Positions 1-11,832 are shown, counted from the first letter of the stretch. The stretch: DNA of 64,000 nucleotides from Rhizoclosmatium globosum (GCA_002104985.1 MCGO01000066.1:1-64000), one strand, 5' to 3'. Notes: generated from the sequence alone by a model not told the origin. Translations and numbers: made by a program.

Positions 1-2156
1 TCCTGTGGGAATACCAATACGTCCAAGGTAATTATCAACACCATCTCCATTCTCGACGGATGCGGACGGACCACTCGGATGGAGTGCTCTCTGTCGTGCG
101 GCTGACTCTTTGGTGAAGGAGCAGTCGCAACGCATCGTGTCTTTCTTGATTCTCACTTTTGCGCTCATTTCTAATACTGTTGTTTTTGACTAGGAACATC
201 ATTACCAGTTGCTGGAACACATACCCTCTGCTTTGATCGCGAAAACGACTTATTGGTGAATTGTGCAGAGTTCATTCGTATTGTGAGTCTCCATAAGCAA
301 TGAATTATTCTTATTCACTTTGTACAGTGCGATCCTGACATCATTACCGGATACAACATCCAAAACTTTGATTTTCCATACATTCTCAAACGTGCTTCGA
401 CGTTGAAAGTGCTGCGCTTCCCCTTTCTCGGTGAGTTGGTTCAATTGTTTACATGCGTTACTGATTAATGCATAATAGGACATGTCTGAGATTTGGAGAC
501 GAAGGCCAAGGACTCGCGATTCTCTTCAAAGGCGCTTGGAATTCGTGGCAACAAGGCGATTAATATTGAGGGACGTCTTCAAGTGGATGTTCTAAAAATC
601 ATGCAGCGTGACCATAAATTGAGATCTTATACCCTGAACTCTGTCAGTGCCCACTTCCTGGGTACGTTTTATGGTTCAAAACTGTTGGATATTGAATTTG
701 TTGCGTTCAATAGGTGAACAGAAGGAAGACATACACCACTCCATCATCGCTGATTTACAGAACGGAAATGACGAGACGCGTCGACGACTTGCTATATACT
801 GTTTGAAGGTATGATTCCATCGCTTCTTCTCTTGCATAACTTACTGTGGCTCAAAGGATGCATATCTTCCACAACGATTGCTTGACAAACTCATGTGCAT
901 CATCAACTATATTGAAATGGCACGTGTGACTGGAGTTCCGTTCAACTACCTCTTGACTCGCGGTCAACAAATCAAGGTCATTTCGCAACTGTATCGAAAG
1001 GCTAAACAGCAGGGTCTCCTTATTCCGAATATGAATCCTGAAGGTTCGCTTGTTTTGCTTTATCGCCACTTTGGATTTTACTTCGCTATATCCATCCATT
1101 ATGATGCCGCATAATTTGTGTTCTTCCATCTACATCGCCAATCCAAGTGTCATCACAAAGTACGGACTCACCGAGGATGAGACTATGTATAAACTCCAAA
1201 CAACAGTATGTTTTTTTTGTTTGTCGTCGATCGAGAAACGTTCTTAACTCCGAGATTCCAGATATCTTTCTCAAAACGTCTGTTCAGAAAGGAATGCTTC
1301 CGATTATTCTCGAAGACTTGATTGGCGCTCGTAAGAAGGCGAAAGCTGATTTGAAGAAGGAGACGGATCCGTTTAAGAGAGCTGTGTTGGATGGTCGTCA
1401 ACTGGCGTTGAAGGTTTGTGATTGTGTTTCGTACGTTATTATCAAAGGAACAAAAGACGCCGTGGCATACGAGAAGGCTGAAGACCCGTTATATGTTCTG
1501 GACATGAATATTCCTATTGACACAAAGTACTACTGTAAGAATCAGGTTTATTGAATCTAAAGACACTAATATCCACACAAGTGGAAAACCAACTGGCGAA
1601 TCCATTGATGTGTATCTTCAAACCTATTCTTGGTGTAAAGTTGTCGAGTTTGTTGGGTGAGTTTCTTCCTCTCTTCTATTTTCTCACAAGACTCTTCGAA
1701 GCTGGAGACCACCTTCGAACAATTAGTGTCGCTGCTCCAACTAGTATGAGAGGTCTGATGAAGTTTGCTGTCAGAACGGCGACTTGTTTGGGATGTAGAA
1801 CTCCTCTGCCCAAAGATGGTATGTTGTCAGCCATAAGCTTTCATATACTCACAAAACTAGAAACCCTGTCTGTATCAACTGCCGTCCCAAGATGGTCGAC
1901 TTATACCAGAAGCACTTAAACAATATGACTCAGCTGGAAGAAAAGTACTCGCGTTGTGGACACAGTGTCAAAGGTGCCAAGGCTCGTTGCATCAGGATGT
2001 GCTTGCTCGGCTCAAGATTGTCCCATCTTTTATATCCACAAGAAGGTGCAGAAGGATTTGAATGATGCTTCCAAGACGATGGATAGGTTTGTTGGGTTTT
2101 GGCTTTTTGGTTCGAGATATTGACATTTTTTCTTCAGGTTCGCGTATGAGTGGTGA
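1..2156 (+). pseudogene. POLD1: DNA polymerase delta catalytic subunit pseudogene, copy 1
   Basis: Spliced conceptual exons match the B-family replicative polymerase delta. They show the Exo II region ([18 protein letters not shown]), the Exo III region ([13 protein letters not shown]), polymerase motif A ([11 protein letters not shown], about 1084-1116), and the C-terminal CysA and CysB metal-binding modules ending in FAYEW at 2156. Exons from 194 onward are joined by 45-60 nt introns, for example 1533-1579, so this is not a retrocopy. It cannot encode an active enzyme: TGA at 487-489 replaces the expected Arg codon, sequence before motif A is missing (near 1045), and a junction near 1410-1430 removes everything between the LALK helix and YVIIKG, including motif B and the YGDTDS motif C. 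The N-terminal part, including Exo I, is absent or lies outside the window. This copy has extra single-base losses after about 1850. Confidence 0.9.
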
Positions 2157-3060
2157 TTGTGGCGGCTGGCTTTCATTTTATTGTTTGTATTATTTTGATA
2201 AAGGCTGGGATGCTGTATCAATATCTTACGCTGTGTCAATGTCTTGCTTTGTGGTTGGGTGTGAGAAGAGGCTCATTGGATAATTTAACTCATGCAACTA
2301 CATTATTAAGCACCCTATACAAATTCACTTCAGCTTTGTGAGAAACAGAACTGATGCCTTATCTTCGGACATCGTCGAAGCTCTCCCACTTTGATTTATA
2401 AGCATACAGCTCTCAAGAATAAAATAAAGGCTTTGTTCATGTTATTTCTTCTATGCATACTTATTGCTCCATTTCTATCTATGGACAATTTTGGGGTATA
2501 AAAGGTCAAAAATGGAAAAGTGTTTGTCACATAAATCTCAGTCCAAACAAACAAACTCCAACTCAGCTTCCACAATCCCTCCCTCCCTCCCTCCTCATCC
2601 TACCAGTGCTATAGTACTCAAGTTCAAAGCTTATATGTGAGTGCATGATGTGTTCTTTGTGAAGTGTACAAGCTGTTTGCTCACTTCTATTCCAGTTCGA
2701 TGTTTGTCTCGTCTCCTGATTGTCCGCGGCTGCTTGTCTCCTTGTTCTCCCTCTCTCTCCTGCCAATAAGTTGCTTAATAAGCTCAGTCAGCATCCCATG
2801 ATATTTTTTGAGGTGATCGAGGTGATAGTGTCAGTTGGATATAATGAAAGTACTAAATCAATGATAGGATCCAACCTTCTCCTCCTGATGTCTGATATTT
2901 CCGCAACAGTTTCTTCTTTCATCTGTTCAGGTCTCCTCTGAATTCTGGTCCAAATTCTTCCAAACTTTGGTCTGTTTGGTTATCAGTTTGTGGTTCGCCA
3001 GTCATCACATCATCATTTAATTATCTTTTCCTCTTTAAATTAGTTTCATCTATACGTTTT
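2157..3060. other. 3' flank of polymerase delta pseudogene, no gene seen
   Basis: The stretch has overlapping AATAAA motifs near 2418-2427, a possible relic poly(A) signal, then low-complexity C- and T-rich sequence. The equivalent in copy 2 is 22758-23680. The copies differ here mainly by single-base losses in copy 1. No coding region is convincing. Confidence 0.6.
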
Positions 3061-3064
3061 TTAC

Positions 3065-4760
3065 TTTTTCTTTATTGCGTTTCTTTGCTGCACAGTTTGA
3101 ATGCAACCACTCTTTTGTGGCCATGGCAATGTGAGGCCCAAGCGGGATAAGCAGAGCCGCGTTGCATCTGAAACAGCTTAGAACGTTATGTTTTATTTCT
3201 GAAGTGTTTTTTCTTTGTCGCGTTCTTTGCTGGCACAGTTTGAACGCAACCACTCTTTTGTGGCCATGGCAATGTGAGGCCCAAGCGGGATAAGCAGAGC
3301 CGCGTTGCATCTGAAACAGCTTAGAACGTTATGTTTTATTTTCTGAAGTGTTTTTTCTTTGTCGCGTTTCTTTGCTGGCACAGTTTGAACGCAACCACTC
3401 TTTGTGGCCATGGCAATGTGAGGCCCAAGCGGGATAAGCAGAGCCGCGTTGCATCTGAAACAGCTTAGAACGTTATGTTTTATTTTCTGAAGTGTTTTTT
3501 CTTTGTCGCGTTTCTTTGCTGGCACAGTTTGAATGCAACCACTCTTTTGTGGCCATGGCAATGTGAGGCCCAAGCGGGATAAGCAGAGCCGCGTTGCATC
3601 TGAAACAGCTTAGAACGTTATGTTTTATTTTCTGAAGTGTTTTTTCTTTGTCGCGTTTCTTTGCTGGCACAGTTTGAATGCAACCACTCTTTTGTGGCCA
3701 TGGCAATGTGAGGCCCAAGCGGGATAAGCAGAGCCGCGTTGCATCTGAAACAGCTTAGAACGTTATGTTTATTTTCTGAAGTGTTTTTCTTTGTCGCGTT
3801 TCTTTGCTGGCACAGTTTGAATGCAACCACTCTTTTGTGGCCATGGCAATGTGAGGCCCAAGCGGGATAAGCAGAGCCGCGTTGCATCTGAAACAGCTTA
3901 GAACGTTATGTTTTATTTTCTGAAGTGTTTTTTCTTTGTCGCGTTTCTTTGCTGGCACAGTTTGAATGCAACCACTCTTTTGTGGCCATGGCAATGTGAG
4001 GCCCAAGCGGGATAAGCAGAGCCGCGTTGCATCTGAAACAGCTTAGAACGTTATGTTTTATTTTCTGAAGTGTTTTTTCTTTGTCGCGTTTCTTTGCTGG
4101 CACAGTTTGAATGCAACCACTCTTTTGTGGCCATGGCAATGTGAGGCCCAAGCGGGATAAGCAGAGCCGCGTTGCATCTGAAACAGCTTAGAACGTTATG
4201 TTTTATTTTCTGAAGTGTTTTTTCTTTGTCGCGTTTCTTTGCTGGCACAGTTTGAACGCAACCACTCTTTTGTGGCCATGGCAATGTGAGGCCCAAGCGG
4301 GATAAGCAGAGCCGCGTGCATCTGAAACAGCTTAGAACGTTATGTTTTATTTTCTGAAGTGTTTTTTCTTTGTCGCGTTTCTTTGCTGGCACAGTTTGAA
4401 CGCAACCACTCTTTTGTGGCCATGGCAATGTGAGGCCCAAGCGGGATAAGCAGAGCCGCGTTGCATCTGAAACAGCTTAGAACGTTATGTTTTATTTTCT
4501 GAAGTGTTTTTTCTTTGTCGCGTTTCTTTGCTGGCACAGTTTGAATGCAACCACTCTTTTGTGGCCATGGCAATGTGAGGCCCAAGCGGGATAAGCAGAG
4601 CCGCGTTGCATCTGAAACAGCTTAGAACGTTATGTTTTATTTTCTGAAGTGTTTTTTCTTTGTCGCGTTTCTTTGCTGGCACAGTTTGAATGCAACCACT
4701 CTTTTGTGGCTATGGCAATGTGAGGCCCAAGCGGGATAGGCAGAGCTGCATTGTTTCCTG
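3065..4760. repeat. 145-bp tandem satellite array, about 12 units
   Basis: A unit of about 145 bp recurs about twelve times; its core (ccatggcaatgtgaggccc) appears every 143-147 bp from 3119 to 4711. Units are nearly identical, differing by single bases such as aatgcaacc/aacgcaacc and by T-run length. The last unit diverges after ggatagg. Reading frames across it on the minus strand change phase from unit to unit and are not taken as genes. The sister array at 23684-24655 has about seven units. Confidence 0.95.
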
Positions 4761-4967
4761 CACAACTTGAACAATTTATAATCTTAATTTGGTACCTAAT
4801 TAGTTTATAAATGTATGCTTATGAACCAACTGCTTATTCATTTCGTTATTTTCCCGAAATCAAAATGAACATTCTATAAACTACATCAAGGCCATTGATT
4901 TATTGAATACTCCATATGAACAACGCAAACAATTGTTTCCCAGCTTAAATAGCCATCAACCATTTCA

Positions 4968-6103
4968 TTAAACCTGGGTAACCTGTTCGTCAGATAACTT
5001 ATGGTTCTGGATGGTAGTTTTCTCATCATCAACTGTTCCATACTTGTCTTGATGCACTTTAATCTGGCGGCCATTCACGACTGTTCTGTTAAGCTTGAAG
5101 ATTGCTTTGAGAGACTCCTTTTCTGTTGACATGATAACACATCCGTGGCCGAGGCTGAATCCTTGTTTGTTCACTGCAATGGAAGCAGAGAGCACAGATC
5201 CATACTGGCTGAAGAGCTGGGAGAGTTCTTGTTCTTCAAAGGCAAAGGGAAGGTTCCCAGCATAAACGCGCCAACCAACAGTGCTTGGAACAAATTGATG
5301 GACTTGCTCTTCAGAACTAGACCCTTCCTGCGTTGGTGTGTGCGCTTGTAGCGGGGATTCTACTGGAGTTGAACTGTCTTGCTGCTTCTGCTCCTCTTGG
5401 ACCTCGCTGGAGAGTGAGGCTTGCGGGACGTGGATGTTGATGGGTTGGGGAATTTCTGCAGGAGGAGCGCTTAGCGTAGTTTAAGATTCATTTTATCCAT
5501 ACCATTGGTGGCAACATTGGTTTCGAGAGGGTTGGAGGGGGTATTGTGGGAGAAGAACGCAACAACCCTCAACAAAGTCTCAATTTCGGCCGCTTCCTCG
5601 CGGCCAATTTCTTCCAGAGCCTTAATGCGCTCCTTGAGAGCATTTCTTGCATACCGATGACCGTCCATCTCGGACACTGCAGCCGCATAGATGATAGAGG
5701 GGGGGCTCTCAGTACAGTATCCGAACGCCACAAGACCATCCAACGCTGCGGCCGAGTTGATGGCGTCCTGAGTAGATCCATAGGAGGCGATTGCTCCTCC
5801 ATAATCTACAGTCTCAATCGAGTTTGGAGGCACGCCTGCCTGGATGAGCATCGCCCCCACATCGCCAAGGGTAAACTGCATGGGAAGCCCATTGAAGAAG
5901 ACACACGTGACTGGATCCTTGCGCTCAATGCACGGGAAGAAATCCTTGCAAGCAAATTTCGCGTCTACACGTAGTTAGTAGCTACCACGATCAAGAGTAC
6001 TGCTTACCTGCTGTGTATGATTGTCTTGAATCGTTCTAATGCGATTAACAAAGTTAGGTTACGAGGTAGCAATCAGCAATGGGAGGGCGCGTACCTGGCT
6101 CAT
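4968..6103 (-). CDS. Two-RRM RNA-binding protein, copy 1
   Basis: A four-exon gene: 6095-6103, 6008-6035, 5503-5964 and 4968-5455. Introns of 59, 43 and 47 nt all have GT-AG ends, and the exons sum to 987 nt, giving 328 residues with stop TAA at 4968. The 43-nt intron carries TACTAAC near its 3' end. The C-terminal RRM (about residues 230-305) has an RNP2-like RVYAGNLPF and an RNP1-like GHGCVIM. A divergent N-terminal RRM (about residues 31-95) starts with TCVFFNGLP. A helical segment (about 115-145) and a Gln/Ser/Glu-rich linker lie between. Such proteins bind single-stranded RNA in splicing, transport or decay; which of these applies cannot be told. The start is the only ATG that keeps frame through the first intron. 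It is identical in copy 2 as far as can be read and is the one apparently intact gene in the duplicated block. Confidence 0.85.
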
Positions 6104-6985
6104 TTTTGGGAGAGTTTTTTGGTGTTCGAAGAAATGAGCCACTTTTCACTTTCCAGTTTCCGTGGAACCCAAATTCGGACACAGTGATACACAGATAAGA
6201 TCTTCTACCATAAATACAAAGAGAGAGAGGAGAAAATGTTGAGCAGGGTCTTTTCGAGAACAACTGACACTGAGTTACAGATCCGAATTATTGATCAGCT
6301 ACAAAGTACAGCACAATAATATAGAAATATGAAAGACACACGACTCGTTCAACTCGTTCAAATAAAAGCAGAAATGAAGGGTTGAATACACCAGCTTTGT
6401 TTCGTTGAGAGCAGTTCACCCAAAATACGCCATGGATGGAGGTTCGAATGAATTGGTTGTTTCGATGGCTTTGTGGTCAAATAGAGAATCATCACTTGGA
6501 ATTGAGAACTGATTTGAGTCACAGCCTAGTCGTTACAATCTCGAAGTGGTCCAACCTCTTTCGACAACCCAACTCTTCCAGTGGACAAGACTCACTACTG
6601 CGTTTTAAATTTGCTGTCAAGAATAGTCGCAAGTTGATTAGTATTCACGGTATGTCACGACAGTCAATCTCCCAGTTAGGAACTTCTAGAATATTGCTGT
6701 CACGCGTGGATGTTTAAAGGAGGGCTAGTTGAAATAGACAGCGACAATCAAGAATGGAGACAACATCTGCAGGCGCGGCTGATGATTAAGTGTCGATAAA
6801 GTTGGCAGAAGCATTAAGTTTGTTCAGTGGAAGTGGCTGCTTGAGGCAAACCGACGGTAAAGCCTTTTGCGAGGTCAAAGAAAAAGGATGTGCGGAATAT
6901 TGTCATAGTCGGAGTGCGAAAGTAGTGGAGTGTGAATAAGCCAAGGCCGGCAAGAAACAAGCCTTGAAGGAACCCAGATTCCGTT
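6104..6985. other. Intergenic region upstream of RRM gene
   Basis: The stretch contains the presumed promoter of the RRM gene on the minus strand. An open frame at 6436-6717 (+, 93 codons) has no recognisable domain. The piece around 6385-6430 (gggttgaatacaccagctttg) is a diverged form of a segment also at 8568-8600, 28465-28495 and 51885-51905, so a dispersed repeat starts here. Confidence 0.5.
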
Positions 6986-7215
6986 ATTTCGTTGCAGAAT
7001 GCAAATGCAGTAGTATATGAGCCCCTTTTTTATTGACATAATTATGGCATCTGTAAGTGGTTAATTGAGTAAAGGGGCCGAAAAAACAAACAACCACCAA
7101 CCTCAACTCTCCAAATTCCTGTTCCAGTTTCACCCATAAGTTCTGTACGTGATTTAAAAATGTCGCGTACAACGACAGACCTGTACGTCATAAATTGAGG
7201 AAACAAGCGCAAAAA
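6986..7215. repeat. Single unit of the ~160-bp degenerate repeat
   Basis: One copy of the unit arrayed at 17020-18125, recognised by the ordered landmarks aattgagtaaa, accaacctcaactctcc, ttcctgttccag, ttctgtacgtgattt and gtacaacgacagacctgtacgtc. Related single units lie at 26880-27109 and 49858-50030, each time at the edge of a family A remnant. Confidence 0.65.
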
Positions 7216-8411
7216 GAAAATCATCCACCACATCCATTTTCGGAACGTTGATTGCATCGACGTCCACTGCTTGAGTTTCTGATGAGGACTCCAACTCAAG
7301 CACCGTATCAACCTTTTCCGGCGCCACATCTACCTTCGCCTCTTCAACACCAGCAGCGACAATCTTCTTCGTTTTCCACTTCTTCTTGCTTTTCGTCTTC
7401 TATTCCACAGCAGCCACTCCGACGTCAACACTTCCAATATCATTAACCTCTATCCCATAATCTGTCATCACCACTTCCCTCCTCCCCGTCACTTTCCACC
7501 AGCGTCGTAGCACTTTCAGTGTTTGCAACGGGTAGTAAACGACGCTAGGATAATCTTTTCAGCATTTGAAGCGGGTTTTGTGAACGACTGACAGGGATGA
7601 AATTGAGTCAACTGTTCCGTGAGAACGCGTTGAATATTTGCGCCAAGGTCTGCGACAGACGTCAATCGAATATGCGATAGATGCGAGGGTTTGATGTCTG
7701 AAAAGAATGATTGTGGAAGTAAGAAGAAGTTGTAGATGTAGCTGAGTAGGTCGAGTTAAACGTCAAAATAGAAGTTCCAGTTGACGCTGTTGATTTGATT
7801 GACCTGCTTGAGTTTGCAGGACAGTTGAAGTTGAAGTAGTACGCGAGACAGCCTCATACCAAAGAGGGCCGAGTTCCGAACTCATAAACAGGCCTGTTTT
7901 GTTGCGTGGAATAGTAGGTGGTGGAGGGTCGGATATTCCAGCATCAGAACATGCGGATGTGGTTTAAGGTGGGTTTGGTGGGAATAAGGAAGAAGCGAAC
8001 GAAGGCTTCCACGGAATTTTTGGCGGTAGAACCGACGACAAATGCGCTTGATCATCCTCCGAGTACGAGGAGTCCGACGAGAAGGAAGACAAATCGTCCG
8101 TGTTGATTTCGCTTTCGATTCTCCGTGTCATATTCCTGATTCCTGACGAGACACGCGAAAAGGTTTCGTCAGCAACACGAGGTTTAACAGCAAATGTTTG
8201 CACACCTTTTTTCACATTGCTGCGTCAAAGTCGTCGGGTTTGTCTGGTTCGTGGATTGAATCAAGTTGTTCAGAGACTTGCTTGAGGGCCGCGAGGAAGA
8301 GGGCGGCGAGGTTTTTCGTCTTTGGTGGTTGGTGGTGTTGTGGTGTTGGTGGTGTTGTTGAGGGATTGAGGGATTGAGGGAAGGGGAAGGGGCAGGGACC
8401 AGAGGGACCAT
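7216..8411 (-). pseudogene. Family A pseudogene, copy A1
   Basis: A minus-strand remnant of a repeated gene family also at 27110-28313, 18749-19786 and 50669-51770. Recognisable parts, in order: a Pro/Gln/His-rich start (ATG at 8411), an acidic Ser/Asp-rich stretch, a block containing TSVADLGANIQRVL, a Lys-rich stretch, and SSSETQAVD followed by an acidic C-terminus. Breaks include a TAA where relatives have CAA (PPQTTSA becomes PP-stop-TTSA, about 7964), several frame changes between 8000 and 8300 compared with copy A2, and a TAG within the Lys-rich part near 7395. No known domain; function unknown. Confidence 0.55.
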
Positions 8412-8570
8412 GTTGATGACAAGGATGAAATGGGCGGGGGACGTGTGGCTGGCCGGCTCATATTCGGTAAAATTTAATATACAAAGAAATCGTCGCCTAT
8501 CAAAAAATCGATTAGATACGAAGAATGTCGCGGAAAGCGAAAGTGTTGAAATGAAAGCAAAACTGAAGGG

Positions 8571-8825
8571 TTGAATGCACCAGCTTTGTTTTGTTGGCAA
8601 GGAGAGTTGCCCACAAAGCCATCAATCAACCGATTCAGTCCATCCTCCATATACGTTGCATTTAAGGGAAATACGAATGGCGGAGTACTCACTTTCTATA
8701 ACGATTTCACGATTTCGAGTTGTGCGACGCCAACAAAGAAAGCTTTCAAGTATTTAATCCTGGAACAAGACGACTCTCGCGCAAATAAAACGCGTATGAT
8801 GTTGGTACACTTGTGTCACGCGTAA
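8571..8825 (+). other. Small open frame conserved in three copies
   Basis: An 84-codon frame beginning MNAPALFCWQGELPTKPS is preserved, with substitutions but no frame breaks over its first 65 codons, at 28473-28700 and 51891-52109. The reverse strand is also open here, so the coding strand is uncertain. No known domain. It could be a real small gene, a 5' exon of family A read in reverse, or chance conservation within a young duplicate. Confidence 0.25.
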
Positions 8826-9130
8826 CGATAGAAGTAAGGGGGATGAATTGTAGAGTACTTGAGAGAGAAGCACTGAAGAGGGGCAATTGGCATGCTGGAG
8901 AGGGGTATCTTATATATGGCGAATTTCGAAATGTAGAACAATCGGTATTGGATTTGAGTCACAGGGAATGGCCAATGGTGGATTGCTGAGGGTGGATTCA
9001 AAGTCCACGTAAACTCCTCCTTTTCCAGCTGTTGAAATGAAAGCTCAGTGAATGCGTCACGAGGAATAAACGGTGGATTTGCTCGGGGTGGATTCAAAAG
9101 ACTTTCTTCTCTCACTGTTGGAACGAAGGC

Positions 9131-9560
9131 TCAGTAATCTTGTCTTTCCCAGCGTGTCTCACTCACCACTGCGTCGAATTCGTACACTCCGTGGTTGGTT
9201 GTGTTATGGTTGTCACGTAGTCTTTGATTTGATGATACGGCGACTCGGGATTCTTCTAAGGAGTGGAAGTATTGGTTAGACAGGTGTGTGAGGAGATACT
9301 CCGAGAGAGGCGGGGAAAGCTCAAAGTGCTTTGCATCAGTACCCTTCAAGAGAGCCAGACACGCGAGGAGAGTTCTCCAGTCAAGAGATCTTTTCTAAGA
9401 AGCACGGAGGAACGGAATCAAGAATATGGTTACCTTCACTGTGTCTTGATTGTGTTTGACAGCCAGATTGCACATGACCAAGAAGGGCATTGGGTCGAAG
9501 GGACTTGCTGAATTCACATTGGCGGTAAGAACGTATGTCCGTGGTGGGTTGTGAAGGTGG
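9131..9560 (-). pseudogene. Family B remnant, copy B1
   Basis: A minus-strand frame containing LKGTDAKHFELSPPLSEYLL and then THLSNQYFHSLEE recurs at 28951-29396 and 52114-52621. In copy 2 an upstream exon can be joined through a short GT-AG intron; in copies 1 and 3 the same join breaks the frame. Domain and function are not recognised. Confidence 0.35.
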
Positions 9561-10640
9561 TGGCAGTTGCGACAGGGTGGATGGAGTGTACTTTGCTATT
9601 TATTGTTTCCATCAACTGTTCAAAGAGGTCTCAACGTGAGAAGTAGCACGCGCACGAAAGGATGTAATGGAAATGACGTGCTGTCCACTTCTTTCATCCT
9701 TCAATTACCTCTGACGTTCCATTTAATCTGTTATACTTCTCCAAGTGCAGCCACAATTCATCGAATACACATTACTCATTCGTTTAATTTCATTGAAACA
9801 CGTTGCATACGTTTTATTTATTTTGAGGAATATGCGCGAATCAATCGAATGAAAGGGAAGAAAGAAAGCTCGGACACGACACCACTCACTAACCGACCAG
9901 CCAGACTACACCTACCAGAGATACAACCCTAATTACTATACCAAAATGCATTCAGCCAGTTTGAGGACACTGACACGTGAGTCCTCCTTCATTCGCATCC
10001 AGTCATCCACCTACAACTCTCTCATCCCGCGATTCCTAACCCTCCTTTCACTGCATTCCACTCACTTATATCAACGCATATGCATACATATGCTACAGTC
10101 AACCACGCCATCTCCTTGGAAGTCATTCGCTCAGCCACTCGATCAACTCAACTCTTATCCAACCGCATTCCACGGATTCAAAACGCGCAACACGCATCAA
10201 TTAAAGCTAGGAAGTTTCCAGTGAATACTGAGCAGTTTCTCGGAATAATCGCATGCCGCCACCTTTCAGTCACCTTTTACACCGTTCTCCATGAAACGTT
10301 GAGGAATTTGATTGTATTAGCGGTCTTCAGAGGTTTGACGCATACGCCGGCAAATCATGTGATGGTTCGTCGTTCCTCCTCCAACTCCATTTATTCCCAA
10401 CCTCCACAGCGGCGTAACAATAAAGTCGGAACTCTCACACCTCATTCAAATACAAAATTATTCGTCACCAGCATCTTGAATCTAATTCAACATCGCCTTT
10501 GCCAGCCACTTAATCCCTCCCTCAGTCTGTTACAGAACCTTCAACGTCTGCTGTATATTGCAAGTAAAAACTGTGCAGGCCAACGGCGTTATCGAGCAAC
10601 AGTATTATACATTAACTTTTCGCATTTCACAGGGTGATTG
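9561..10640. other. Repeated non-coding stretch, no gene assigned
   Basis: The segment is shared in diverged form with 29390-30100 and 52600-53300. Open frames (for example 9567-9932 and 10080-10637, +) are not kept between copies, which argues against coding. Nothing else is recognised. Confidence 0.45.
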
Positions 10641-10674
10641 GACTTTCTTGTATAATCGAGGAACTCGCATTCTA

Positions 10675-11215
10675 TTCCAATGACACATCAATTTGCTCGA
10701 GCTGCTGGTGATTAACGACACCTCGTGGTCGGATTTGGTGCAACGTAAGTTCGACAATTTGAGTCGAGTTCCAGTAACACCTCACTTGCAGTGGCGATGT
10801 GTTGACGGTTGGGTCAGTTGGACGGGAGGAAAATGGTACCGTTTCGTCGCTGAAGGCATAAGCCCTCTGTAAGCAATGCATATCAGACTTGCATTGATGC
10901 AATAATTTCTGAGCACTTTAAACAGTTGAGGTGTGGCTGCAGGGACTTCCGTCAAAGTTGAAGTCGCATTCTTAGCTGTCGCCCGACACTCCGCACCACA
11001 GTCATTCAAGTAATCAGTCGAATCATATCTGGAGGAAAACTGCCACCTTCGCCTTTGGAGCTACGTCTTCACGAATCACCAGTCACTATAACCTTACAGC
11101 CCTGCCAAGTGTGCAAAAGAGACGAGTTGTACCTGCTTCAACAATTCCAATCAATCCCGTTTGGCCTTGTAGTGTGCACATGAATGGAGTGGCGGGATGC
11201 TGAAGGTGGTGTGTG
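10675..11215 (+). pseudogene. Family C remnant, copy C1
   Basis: Plus-strand similarity with 30370-30960. The segment coding for GWVSWTGGKWYRFVAEG (from about 10794) follows a plausible intron 10745-10792 with CTTGCAG at its end. A second block matches the copy-2 frame at 30638-30871 but is interrupted here. Splice phases do not restore one continuous frame, so it is treated as decayed. Family unknown. Confidence 0.35.
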
Positions 11216-11424
11216 AACTCTGGAAATTGGAGGAGATCCAAAGAGTCTGAAAACAGAAAACAAGTGCCGGCTGCATTAATTCGTGAATAGGAAAAAAATG
11301 GAGGTGAATTTTAGTCAGCGTTTTTCTCCTTTCCTTCCTTTTCCCCATTTGTTAATTCCCCCTTCACCGAAACCTCACTCTCCCATATCCTAAGGTCGTG
11401 TGAACAATATTGGAACCAATTGTA

Positions 11425-11456
11425 ATGGACAAGTACGAATATATTCATCTATGGAG
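11425..11456 (+). other. Possible conserved first exon (MDKYEYIHLW)
   Basis: A short ATG-led segment ends exactly at a GTGAGT donor. Copy 2 has the same arrangement at 31192-31223 (MDKCECIQLW), and a related MIDKCEYIG sequence lies near 47570. Retention of frame and donor in three places suggests the first exon of a gene family, but downstream exons could not be assembled. Confidence 0.3.
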
Positions 11457-11832
11457 GTGAGTCATCGTTTAATGGTTTGGTTGAAGAAGTTAGTAATGTT
11501 TGATGCAATGGAACAAACAACCAGGAACCGCATTGTCTGTTAGCTTCTTAAATTGTTTACTAACCTGTAACCCATTGTATTCCAGAAGATGGATATCAAT
11601 TAGTACCTGTCTTGGATGACCTAGAGAACATGAATGCCATGCCGATTGTGCGAATACACGGATCACAGAGAATGGGGTCTCCATGGAAATCGACGTTGGT
11701 TTAAATGATACTACTAAATGAAGCTTTTGATTCAGTAATGTTGATTGGTGGCTTTCCCCTCTTCAACTGTCACTGTCGGATTCCCTCGTGTCCATCCCTT
11801 TCTTCAACCCCAATCGCATCAATAGCACCAAA

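Larger units (their letters stand above)
1..11456. repeat. Segmental duplication, copy 1
   Basis: This block matches 20597-31223 in the same order and orientation. The offset is 20597 bases before the 145-bp array and 19894 after it, because the arrays differ in unit number. The stretch from about 4760 to 7600 is almost identical base for base, including introns and intergenic DNA; similarity falls off gradually beyond about 7600 and is patchy after 9600. The block begins before the window. It holds a polymerase delta pseudogene, a satellite array, an RRM protein gene and decayed families A, B and C. Confidence 0.93.

Noticed and set aside
487..489. TGA read as a sense codon (polymerase pseudogene, and 14694 in the acidic protein)
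   Set aside because: Other genes in the window end at TGA (coiled-coil gene, companion gene), and the polymerase copy has large deletions as well; nonsense mutation is simpler.
250..1400. Minus-strand frames over the polymerase pseudogene
   Set aside because: They are shadows of the plus-strand exons, which match a known family.
3050..4682. Minus-strand frames repeating MGLTLPWPQK and similar in the 145-bp array
   Set aside because: Phase changes between units and frames simply retrace the satellite.
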